Shown one piece after another: positions 14,561 through 22,295 of a stretch of 64,000 nucleotides of DNA; the first letter of the stretch is position 1; each line of letters begins with the position of its first letter. Source of the DNA: Sphingobium nicotianae (GTDB lineage Bacteria > Pseudomonadota > Alphaproteobacteria > Sphingomonadales > Sphingomonadaceae); assembly GCF_018603885.1 (NCBI RefSeq), contig NZ_JAHGAW010000002.1:310001-374000 (forward strand), read 5' to 3'. Made by a program: the position numbers and the translations under genes. Under the pieces are notes generated by a model, which saw only the letters and a list, made by a program, of their open reading frames with translations, had not been told where the DNA came from and ran no database searches.

Positions 14561-17086
14561 ATGGACTTCCAGGACTATCAATCCCGCGATAGCGCGGGGG
14601 ACGCGTCGGAGCGCGGCTCCGTCGACCGGCGCGAGCATCTCGTCGTGGTCGGCAACGGCATGGCCGGCTGCCGCGCCGTGGAGGAACTGCTGGCGCGCGA
14701 CGCCGGCCGCTACCGCGTCACCATTTTCGGCGCCGAGCCACATGTGAATTATAACCGGATCATGCTCTCCCCGGTGCTCGCCGGCGAGAAGACGTTCGAC
14801 GAGATCGTGATCAACGGCCCCGACTGGTATGCCGATAACGACATCACACTCGTGACCGACGATCCCGTCACCGCGATCGACCGCGCCGCCAGGAGCGTCA
14901 CCAGCCGCTCGGGTCGCACGATGGGTTATGATCGCCTGCTGATCGCCACCGGGTCCGATCCCTTCATCATCCCGGTGCCGGGCAAGGATCTGCCCGGCGT
15001 GATCAGCTTTCGCGACATGAAGGATGTCGACTGTATGGTTGCGGCTGCGGAGGCCGGTGGCGACGCCGTTGTCATCGGCGGCGGCCTGCTCGGCCTCGAG
15101 GCCGCCCACGGCCTGACCCTGCGCGGCATGAAGGTGACAGTGCTTCACATCATGCCGACGCTGATGGAGCGCCAGCTCGACGAGGCGGCCGGATGGCTGC
15201 TCAAGACCGCGCTCGAAGCGCGCGGGCAGACGATCCTGACCGGCGCCGACACCGCCGAGATTTTCGGTGACGGCAAGGTCGAGGGCGTCCGCCTCAAGGA
15301 CGGGCGCGAGATTCCCGCGAGCCTGGTCGTCATGGCCGTCGGCATCCGCCCCTCCGTCGCGTTGGCGCGCGAGGCCGGGCTGGATGTCGGCCGCGGCATC
15401 AAGGTCGATGATCATATGGTGACGAGCGACCCGGCTATCCTCGCGGTCGGCGAGTGTGTCGAGCATGACGGCAATGTCTATGGTCTCGTCGCGCCGCTGT
15501 GGGACATGTGCCGCAGCCTGGCGGACGGTCTGGTCGGCAAGGCCAATCCCTATCGCGGCTCGGTCACCTCGACCAAGCTCAAGGTCGCCGGGCTCGATGT
15601 CTTCTCGGCGGGCGATTTTTCCGGCACCGGCGGCGGCTGCGAGGACATCGTTCTGCGCGACGCCAGCCGGGGCATCTACAAGCGGCTGATCCTACAGGAT
15701 GACCGCGTCGTGGGCGCCGTCCTGTTCGGCGACACGTCTGACGGAAGCTGGTATTTCGACCTGCTGCGCAAGGGCGAGAATGTCGCCGATCTGCGCGACC
15801 TGCTGATCTTCGGCCAGGCCTTCGCCTCGGGAGGAGGCGCGGCGGACCCTAAGGCGGCCGTTGCGGCGCTCTCGGACGACGCCGAGATTTGCGGCTGCAA
15901 CGGCGTCTCCAAGGGCAAGGTGATCGCCTGCATCGAAGCGGGCGCCGGTACGCTCGACGCGGTCCGCGCTACCTGTAAGGCGTCGGCAAGCTGCGGCTCC
16001 TGCACCGGCCTCGTCGAGAGCCTGCTCGCGCTCACCCTGGGCGACGATTATTCTGGCGAGCGCGCCGTCAAGACGATGTGCAAATGCACCAGCTTTGGCC
16101 ATGACGATGTCCGCAAGGCGATCGTCGAGCGCGGCTTCCGGGAAATGCCGCAGATCATGCAGGAGCTGAGCTGGTCGACGCCGGATGGCTGTTCCTCCTG
16201 TCGTCCCGCACTCAATTATTATCTGCTCTGCGCCTGGCCCGGGGAATATCGGGACGACCAGCAGAGCCGCTTCGTCAACGAACGGCTGCACGCCAACATC
16301 CAGAAGGACGGCACCTATTCGGTCGTGCCGCGCATGTGGGGCGGCCTCACCAACCCGCGCGAGCTGCGCGCCATCGCCGACGTGGTCGAGAAATATAACG
16401 CGCCGATGGTCAAGGTGACCGGCGGCCAACGGCTCGATATTTTCGGGATCAGGAAGGAGGATCTGCCCGCCGTCTGGGCCGATCTCAATGCCGCCGGCAT
16501 GGTCTCGGGCCACGCCTATGGCAAGGCGCTGCGCACGGTGAAGACTTGCGTCGGATCGGAATGGTGCCGCTTCGGCACGCAGGATTCGACCGGGCTCGGC
16601 GTCAAGCTCGAGAAGATGAGCTGGGGCTCGTGGATGCCTCACAAGTTCAAGATCGCCGTCTCGGGCTGTCCGCGCAATTGCGCGGAAGCGACGATCAAGG
16701 ACTTTGGTGTGGTCTGCGTGGATTCGGGCTATGAGCTGAGCGTCGGCGGCAATGGCGGTATCAAGGTCCGCGCCACCGACTTCCTGTGCAAGGTAGCGAC
16801 CGAGCAGGAAGCGCTGGATTATTGCGCGGCCTATATCCAGCTCTACCGCGAGGAAGCCCGCTATCTGGAGCGCACGGCGCCCTGGATCGAGCGGGTCGGC
16901 ATCGACTATGTCCGTGCCCGCATCGTCGAGGACGAGGTCGGCCGCGAGGCGCTGCGCTCGCGTTTCCTCTTCTCGCAGAGCTTCAGCCAGAACGATCCCT
17001 GGTCCGAGCGCGCGGCCGGCGCCGAGCGCGAGCAGCATGCGCACATGGCGCAGTTCAAACCCATCCGACAGGAGGAAATGGCATGA
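14561..17086 (+). CDS. nirB: Assimilatory nitrite reductase [NAD(P)H], large subunit
   Basis: An 841-residue protein that reduces nitrite to ammonium. Domain order: FAD/NAD(P)H oxidoreductase (VVVGNGMAGCRAVEELL near residue 30; VIGGGLLGLEAAHG near 170), a BFD-like [2Fe-2S] domain with CGCNGVSKGKV and CGSCTGLV, the sulfite/nitrite reductase half domains, and the siroheme-[4Fe-4S] binding cysteines CVGSEWC and SGCPRNCAEA. The ATG at 14561 follows TTGGAG. It forms an operon with nirD (ATGA overlap), nasA and the siroheme methyltransferase gene cobA. Expression should require read-through of the leader terminator just upstream. Confidence 0.96.
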   Translation: MDFQDYQSRDSAGDASERGSVDRREHLVVVGNGMAGCRAVEELLARDAGRYRVTIFGAEPHVNYNRIMLSPVLAGEKTFDEIVINGPDWYADNDITLVTDDPVTAIDRAARSVTSRSGRTMGYDRLLIATGSDPFIIPVPGKDLPGVISFRDMKDVDCMVAAAEAGGDAVVIGGGLLGLEAAHGLTLRGMKVTVLHIMPTLMERQLDEAAGWLLKTALEARGQTILTGADTAEIFGDGKVEGVRLKDGREIPASLVVMAVGIRPSVALAREAGLDVGRGIKVDDHMVTSDPAILAVGECVEHDGNVYGLVAPLWDMCRSLADGLVGKANPYRGSVTSTKLKVAGLDVFSAGDFSGTGGGCEDIVLRDASRGIYKRLILQDDRVVGAVLFGDTSDGSWYFDLLRKGENVADLRDLLIFGQAFASGGGAADPKAAVAALSDDAEICGCNGVSKGKVIACIEAGAGTLDAVRATCKASASCGSCTGLVESLLALTLGDDYSGERAVKTMCKCTSFGHDDVRKAIVERGFREMPQIMQELSWSTPDGCSSCRPALNYYLLCAWPGEYRDDQQSRFVNERLHANIQKDGTYSVVPRMWGGLTNPRELRAIADVVEKYNAPMVKVTGGQRLDIFGIRKEDLPAVWADLNAAGMVSGHAYGKALRTVKTCVGSEWCRFGTQDSTGLGVKLEKMSWGSWMPHKFKIAVSGCPRNCAEATIKDFGVVCVDSGYELSVGGNGGIKVRATDFLCKVATEQEALDYCAAYIQLYREEARYLERTAPWIERVGIDYVRARIVEDEVGREALRSRFLFSQSFSQNDPWSERAAGAEREQHAHMAQFKPIRQEEMA

Positions 17087-17421
17087 TCGGCGAGTGGCTC
17101 GACATTGGCTGGCTGAACGAAATTCCGATGCGCGGCAGCCGCACCGTTCCGGTCGATGGCGGCGAGGAGATCGCCGTCTTCCGCACCGGCGACGACAAGG
17201 TCTTCGCCCTGGTCAATCGTTGCCCGCACAAGGGCGGGCCGCTGAGCCAGGGCATCATCCATGGGCACAGCGTCGCCTGCCCGCTGCACAACTGGAGCAT
17301 CGCGCTGGCGACGGGCGAGGCGCAGGGCGAGGACAAGGGCTGCACGCCGACTATTCCGGTGAAGATCGACGGCGGCCGCGTGCTGATCTGCCGGGCGAGC
17401 ACGCTCAAGGCGGCGGCGTGA
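17083..17421 (+). CDS. nirD: Nitrite reductase small subunit, Rieske-type NirD
   Basis: A 112-residue Rieske-fold protein that partners NirB. It keeps the complete [2Fe-2S] ligand set C47-x-H49 and C66-x2-H69 (NRCPHKGG ... CPLHNW). NirD proteins of the E. coli type lack these ligands, so this copy may really bind a cluster. The start codon overlaps the nirB stop (ATGA) and follows GGAGGAAATGGC. A palindromic repeat of about 137 bases separates it from nasA. Confidence 0.93.
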   Translation: MIGEWLDIGWLNEIPMRGSRTVPVDGGEEIAVFRTGDDKVFALVNRCPHKGGPLSQGIIHGHSVACPLHNWSIALATGEAQGEDKGCTPTIPVKIDGGRVLICRASTLKAAA

Positions 17422-17438
17422 GGGTGAACAACCATAAG

Positions 17439-17575
17439 CCCCTCTCCTTCAGGGGAGGGGTTGGGGTGGGGCGGCAACGCCGCAGTTTGTCGCTTCGCGA
17501 GCGATGCTGCGCATCGCCCCCACCCCTTTCCCTTCAAACGAGTCACGTGCCTCGTTTGAACCTGAAGGAGAGGGG
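17439..17575. repeat. Palindromic intergenic repeat between nirD and nasA
   Basis: The outer arms CCCCTCTCCTTCAGGGGAGG at the left and CCTGAAGGAGAGGGG at the right are complementary, with inner arms GGTTGGGGTGGGG and CCCCCACCCC and a GCGATGCTGCGCATCGC stem in the middle. Similar elements lie at 27296-27416 and 30251-30365. The right arm contains GAAGGAG, positioned as the ribosome site of nasA. Confidence 0.85.
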
Positions 17576-17578
17576 TTA

Positions 17579-20173
17579 ATGGATGCGATCCACACCACTT
17601 GCGCCTATTGTGGTGTCGGCTGCGGCATCCTCGCGACGCCGACCGGCGGTCGCGCCGTCGAGATCAAGGGCGACCCGGATCATCCCGCCAATGCCGGCCG
17701 GCTCTGCTCCAAGGGCACGCATCTGGGCGAGACGGTCGGCCTCGAAGGCCGGCTGCTCCACCCGATGATCGGCAATCGCCGCGCGAACTGGGACAAGGCG
17801 CTCGACCTAGTGGCGAAGCGCTTCCGCGAGACGATCGCGCGGCACGGGCCGGACAGCGTCGCTTTCTATGTCTCGGGCCAGCTGCTCACCGAGGATTATT
17901 ATGTCGCCAACAAGCTGATGAAGGGCTTCATCGGCTCGGCGAATATCGACACCAATTCAAGACTCTGCATGTCGAGCGCGGTGGCCGGGCATCAGCGCGC
18001 GTTCGGCGAGGATGTCGTGCCGGCAAGCTATGACGATCTCGACGAGGCCGATCTCATCGTGCTGGTCGGCTCCAACACCGCCTGGTGCCATCCGATCGTC
18101 TATCAGCGGATCATGGCGGCGCGCGCCGCGCGCGGCACAAAGCTCGTCGTGATTGATCCGCGCCGCACCGAGACCTGCGAGGAAGCTGACCTGCATCTGC
18201 CGCTGCGGCCCGGCAGCGACGTCGCCCTGATGAACGGCCTGCTCGCCCATTGCCGGCGCGAGGGGCTGGTCGATGAGGCTTATCTCGCCGACCATGTCGA
18301 TGTGCCTGCGGGCTTCTGGAACGCTCTCCATACCGATCATGACTTGTGGAGCGTCGCGCGCACCTGTGACGTGCCGCCGGCCGAGCTGCAGCGCTTTTAT
18401 GAGCTGTTTGCCGCGACGCCGCGCACCGTCACCCTGTTCAGCCAAGGCATCAACCAGTCGATCCGCGGCACCGATCAGGTGAACGCGATCATCAATGTCC
18501 ATCTCGCCACCGGCCGGATCGGCAAGCCGGGCGCCGCGCCGTTCTCGATCACCGGCCAGCCCAATGCCATGGGCGGGCGGGAAGTCGGCGGGCTCGCTTC
18601 TACGCTCGCGGCCCATCGCGGCTTCGGCGAGCAGGATGTCGCGGACGTCGGCCGCTTCTGGGCGGCCGAGCGCATGGCGACCAGGCCAGGCCTCAAGGCG
18701 GTCGACCTGTTCCGCGCGATGGGCGAGGGGCGGATCAAGGCGGTCTGGGTCATGGCGACCAATCCCGCCGTCTCCCTGCCCGACGCCGGCCGGGTGCGCG
18801 AGGCGCTGGCCGCCTGTCCGTTCGTCGTCGTGTCGGACGTGATCGCGGATACCGACACCGGCCGCTTCGCACATGTTCGCCTGCCCGCGGCCGGCTGGGG
18901 CGAGAAGGACGGCACGGTCACCAATTCGGACCGCACCGTCAGCCGCCAGCGCGCCGTCCTGCCGCTGCCGGGCGAAGCGAGACCGGACTGGTGGATCATC
19001 AAGGAAGTCGCCCGCCGCATGGGCTGGCGCACCGCCTTCGGCTATGACCGGCCGGCCGAGATCTGGCGCGAGCATGCGCGTCTCACCGCCTATCGCAACG
19101 ATGGCGCACGGCTGCTCGACCTGCGCGACAGAGCCGCGATCGGCAATGAAGCCTATGATGCGATGGCGCCGTTCCAGTGGGGCGGCGCTCCCTTTGCCGA
19201 TGGCCGCTTCTCGACGCCGGACGGCAAGGCGCGACTGATCGACCTGACCCAGCGTCAGGCCGAGGACCCGCTTGCCGACTGGCCGATGACGCTCAACACC
19301 GGCCGTTATCGCGACCAGTGGCACACGATGACGCGCACCGGCCTCAGTCCCAGGCTGGCACGCCACCGCGAGGAGCCTCTGGTCGAGATCCATCCCGACG
19401 ATGCGGCGGCGCTCGGCATTGCCGATGGCAAGCTCGCCCGCGTGGCAACCCCGCAGGGCGAGAGCCTGTTCCGCGTGGCGCACAGCACGGGCCAGCGGCG
19501 CGGCGAGCTGTTCACGCCGATCCACTGGACCGATCGGCAATCGACCGGCGGGCGTACCGGCCTGCTGCCGCGCCCGCTCGTCGACCCGCATTCGGGGCAG
19601 CCCGGTTTCAAGATGACGCCGGTGCGGATCGAGGCCGTCACCGTCGACTGGCACGGCTTCCTGATCGTCCATGGCGAGGCCGGGGCACCGGACTGCCTGT
19701 GGGCCACCCGCGTGACGGTCCCCGGCGGCGCGCTTTTCGAATTGGCCGGGCTGGGTGACGCGGCGGCGCTCGATGCAGCTCTGCCCAGGGGCGAACGCAT
19801 CGAGGCGAACGATCCGGCGCGCGGCACGCGGCGCGTCGCGGTGCTGCGCGATGGGCGGCTGGTCGCGGCGCTCTTCGTCACGCGCACCGGTGAGCTGCCG
19901 GGCCGCGACTGGCTGATCTCGCAGCTCAGCCAGCCGCAGGGCCTGCAGGTTCTCGCCGGCCGCGCGCCGGGCGCGCAGGAGGATCGCGGCGCGATCGTCT
20001 GCGTCTGTTTCGATGTCGGCGTGCGCACCATCGTCGCGGCGATCCGCGATCAGCAACTGGCCGATGTCGCCGCGATCGGCGCGGCGCTGGGCGCGGGCAC
20101 CAATTGCGGCTCGTGCCGCCCCGCGCTCGCCCGGCTGCTCGCAACCGAAGGCAAGGAGGCAGCCCATGGCTGA
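17579..20173 (+). CDS. nasA: Assimilatory nitrate reductase, molybdopterin catalytic subunit
   Basis: An 864-residue enzyme reducing nitrate to nitrite in the cytoplasm (no Tat signal). The N-terminal [4Fe-4S] ligands are CAYCGVGC and CSKG. The Mo-coordinating Cys is likely in TNSRLCMSSAV near residue 130, and molybdopterin contacts include ITGQPNAMGGREVGG. The molydopterin-dinucleotide domain is near residues 575-700 (LNTGRYRDQWHTMTRTG). A C-terminal BFD-like [2Fe-2S] domain has CVCFDVG and CGSCRPAL, so electrons may be received directly. The ATG follows GAAGGAGAGGGG, which belongs to the right arm of the preceding repeat. The cobA start overlaps the stop by 8 bases. Confidence 0.95.
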   Translation: MDAIHTTCAYCGVGCGILATPTGGRAVEIKGDPDHPANAGRLCSKGTHLGETVGLEGRLLHPMIGNRRANWDKALDLVAKRFRETIARHGPDSVAFYVSGQLLTEDYYVANKLMKGFIGSANIDTNSRLCMSSAVAGHQRAFGEDVVPASYDDLDEADLIVLVGSNTAWCHPIVYQRIMAARAARGTKLVVIDPRRTETCEEADLHLPLRPGSDVALMNGLLAHCRREGLVDEAYLADHVDVPAGFWNALHTDHDLWSVARTCDVPPAELQRFYELFAATPRTVTLFSQGINQSIRGTDQVNAIINVHLATGRIGKPGAAPFSITGQPNAMGGREVGGLASTLAAHRGFGEQDVADVGRFWAAERMATRPGLKAVDLFRAMGEGRIKAVWVMATNPAVSLPDAGRVREALAACPFVVVSDVIADTDTGRFAHVRLPAAGWGEKDGTVTNSDRTVSRQRAVLPLPGEARPDWWIIKEVARRMGWRTAFGYDRPAEIWREHARLTAYRNDGARLLDLRDRAAIGNEAYDAMAPFQWGGAPFADGRFSTPDGKARLIDLTQRQAEDPLADWPMTLNTGRYRDQWHTMTRTGLSPRLARHREEPLVEIHPDDAAALGIADGKLARVATPQGESLFRVAHSTGQRRGELFTPIHWTDRQSTGGRTGLLPRPLVDPHSGQPGFKMTPVRIEAVTVDWHGFLIVHGEAGAPDCLWATRVTVPGGALFELAGLGDAAALDAALPRGERIEANDPARGTRRVAVLRDGRLVAALFVTRTGELPGRDWLISQLSQPQGLQVLAGRAPGAQEDRGAIVCVCFDVGVRTIVAAIRDQQLADVAAIGAALGAGTNCGSCRPALARLLATEGKEAAHG

Positions 20174-20960
20174 TGATTTCCCACCCGGCACCGTCTGGCT
20201 CGTCGGCGCCGGCCCCGGCGATCCCGAACTGCTCAGCCGCAAGGCCGAGCGCCTGCTCGCCGCCGCCGAGATCGTCTTCTACGACGCATTGGTCGGCGAG
20301 GAGATATTGGCGCTCGCCCCCAAGGCGCAACTGGTGAGCGTCGGCAAGCGGTCCGGCCGTCACAGCAAGGATCAGAGCACGATCGACGGGCTGATCGTCG
20401 CTGCGGCGTCGCTCGGTCGTCGCGTCGTTCGCCTCAAGGGCGGCGATCCGTCGGTATTCGGGCGCGTCGCGGAGGAACTGACCGCCTGCGCCGAGCATGG
20501 CATTCCGGTCCGCATTTGCCCGGGTATCACCGCCGCCAGCGCCGCGGCGGCCAGCGGACTCGCCTCGCTCACCCTGCGCGGTGCCGCGCGGCAGCTCACC
20601 TTCCTCACCGCCCATGCCAAGGCGGGGGAAGCGCTTGTGCATGATTGGGATGCGCTGGCCAGAGCCAAGGGCACGCTCGCCATCTATATGGGGCGTGCTG
20701 CCGCGCCGTCGATCGCACGCGAGCTGATCGCGGCGGGGCGCGATCCGGCGACACCGGTCATGGTCGCGGTCAACGTGTCGCTTCCCACCGAGCGCGTGCT
20801 GCGCGGGCGCCTCGACGCCTTGTCATTCCTGGTGCGTACGATCGGGCAGGATGACCCCACCGTCCTGCTGATCGGCGAGGCCGTCGGCGCTCGGGGTAGC
20901 GTGACGGAGGATCGCATGATCGCTCTGGCGGCTATTCCATCTTCGCCAGCACATCGCTGA
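20166..20960 (+). CDS. cobA: Uroporphyrinogen-III C-methyltransferase (SUMT)
   Basis: A 264-residue enzyme that methylates uroporphyrinogen III to precorrin-2, the first step to siroheme. Signatures are VGAGPGDPELLSRKA at the N-terminus, VVRLKGGDPSVFGRVAEEL near residue 85-100, and GITAASAAAASGL. It lacks the CysG oxidase/chelatase half, so precorrin-2 is completed by another gene outside the window. As last gene of the nirB-nirD-nasA operon it supplies the NirB siroheme. The 3' end overlaps the converging GH130 gene by 29 bases. Confidence 0.95.
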   Translation: MADDFPPGTVWLVGAGPGDPELLSRKAERLLAAAEIVFYDALVGEEILALAPKAQLVSVGKRSGRHSKDQSTIDGLIVAAASLGRRVVRLKGGDPSVFGRVAEELTACAEHGIPVRICPGITAASAAAASGLASLTLRGAARQLTFLTAHAKAGEALVHDWDALARAKGTLAIYMGRAAAPSIARELIAAGRDPATPVMVAVNVSLPTERVLRGRLDALSFLVRTIGQDDPTVLLIGEAVGARGSVTEDRMIALAAIPSSPAHR

Positions 20961-22275
20961 TGTCCGCGAACGCGAAGGCGACCGAACTGTCGGCGAGCCC
21001 GTAAGGCAGGAACAGGGTCTTGCCGAGCCGCAAGGCGCCACAGGTATAGACCACGTTGGGTACATAGCCCTCGCGCTCATGATCGGCTGCGGAAAGCAGC
21101 GGGTCAGGCGTGCGCGCCAGCACGATCGAGGGATCATTCTTGTCCAGCAAGGCTGCGCCCAGGGCATATTTGCGCATCGGGCCGACGCCGTGCGTGAGCA
21201 GCAACCACCCCTCGTCCAGCTCGATCGGCGGTCCGCAATTGCCGATCTGGATGAACTCCCAGGGATATTTGGGCTCCATGATCCGCGCGCCGCCGGACCA
21301 TTCGCACATCTCGTCGGAGCCGAGCAGAAAAAGGTTCTTCCCGTCCTGCCGTCCGATCATCATGTAGCGCCCGTCGACCTTGCGCGGGAACAAGGCCATG
21401 CCCTTGTTGACCGCGGCCGATCCCGCCATCGGTTGCAGGCTGAACCGGCGGAAATCATGCGTGCGCATCAGCTCCGAGTGGATCGCCTGCCCGCTATAGG
21501 CGGTATAGGTCCCGATCCATTCCTTCTCGCCGTCATCATGGGTGAAGGCCGTGAGGCGCAGGTCTTCGAGGCCATTGGCCTGAGCCGGTGTCACCGGGAA
21601 GATCACCGTTCCGGACAAGGTGCTGTCATGGTCGCGATTGACGATCACCACGCCATCGGAATCGCCCCCGCCCGGCTGCGCCATCGCGGCGGTGGCGATC
21701 GGCGGCTCGCGCACAAGGTCGAACCGGCCGCTCGCGCTGACCAGTCCCTCGCGGAAGGAGATGGAGCTGATATGCCCCTCGCCGACCGCGCGCAGCGACA
21801 TGACGAAGCGCACCGTCTCCGCGTCCAAGCCCGACTGGTCGGGATGCGGCACGATCGAGGGGTTCATCAACGCGGCGGCGGCATAGCTATATTCGTGGCA
21901 GAAATAAGCACCGATCAGGAGGCGCTTCGCCCCGCTGATCAGGGCGCAATCCACCTTGAGATCAGTTGCAACCTGCTCGAAGCGCGTCTCGAACACGCGG
22001 GCGATCTGCCAGTGGCGGGCCTCGAAATCGTGGAAAACGGCTTCCAGTGCGCGGTCGACCGCCGCGTCGTTCATGTCCAATATGTCGCTGACCAGCCTGC
22101 CCGCGCGGCTGGTGGCGAGCCCGGCGGCCTGCCAGCTCAGATGGAAAGGGCGGACCACGACGCGGGCAGGATCTGCCGTGAGCCGTTGCTCCAGGCGACG
22201 AAATATTGGCACGGCGTCCCTGTCGGCTCGTTGATCGGGGTCGAGCGCCGCTCTTACGGCAGGCTTGCTGCTCAT
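20932..22275 (-). CDS. GH130-family beta-mannoside phosphorylase/hydrolase-like protein
   Basis: A 447-residue protein with the five-bladed propeller features of GH130: NGLEDLRLTAF, YTAYSGQAI, GMALFPRKVDGRYMMIGRQD, GPPIELDEGWLLLTHGVG and VPNVVYTCGAL. The family phosphorylases cleave beta-mannosidic bonds with phosphate to release mannose 1-phosphate; some members are hydrolases. The N-terminal 100 residues are an extra helical region seen in bacterial subgroups. The gene lies 20 bases after the glycosyltransferase gene on the same strand, a recurrent pairing. The substrate is not determinable from sequence. Confidence 0.85.
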   Translation of the reverse strand: MSSKPAVRAALDPDQRADRDAVPIFRRLEQRLTADPARVVVRPFHLSWQAAGLATSRAGRLVSDILDMNDAAVDRALEAVFHDFEARHWQIARVFETRFEQVATDLKVDCALISGAKRLLIGAYFCHEYSYAAAALMNPSIVPHPDQSGLDAETVRFVMSLRAVGEGHISSISFREGLVSASGRFDLVREPPIATAAMAQPGGGDSDGVVIVNRDHDSTLSGTVIFPVTPAQANGLEDLRLTAFTHDDGEKEWIGTYTAYSGQAIHSELMRTHDFRRFSLQPMAGSAAVNKGMALFPRKVDGRYMMIGRQDGKNLFLLGSDEMCEWSGGARIMEPKYPWEFIQIGNCGPPIELDEGWLLLTHGVGPMRKYALGAALLDKNDPSIVLARTPDPLLSAADHEREGYVPNVVYTCGALRLGKTLFLPYGLADSSVAFAFADISDVLAKME

Positions 22276-22295
22276 GCCAGCCGCCTTTCGCGACG

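Noticed and set aside
17957..20242. 761-codon open frame antisense to nasA and cobA
   Set aside because: It mirrors real genes, has no ribosome site and no recognisable domain.
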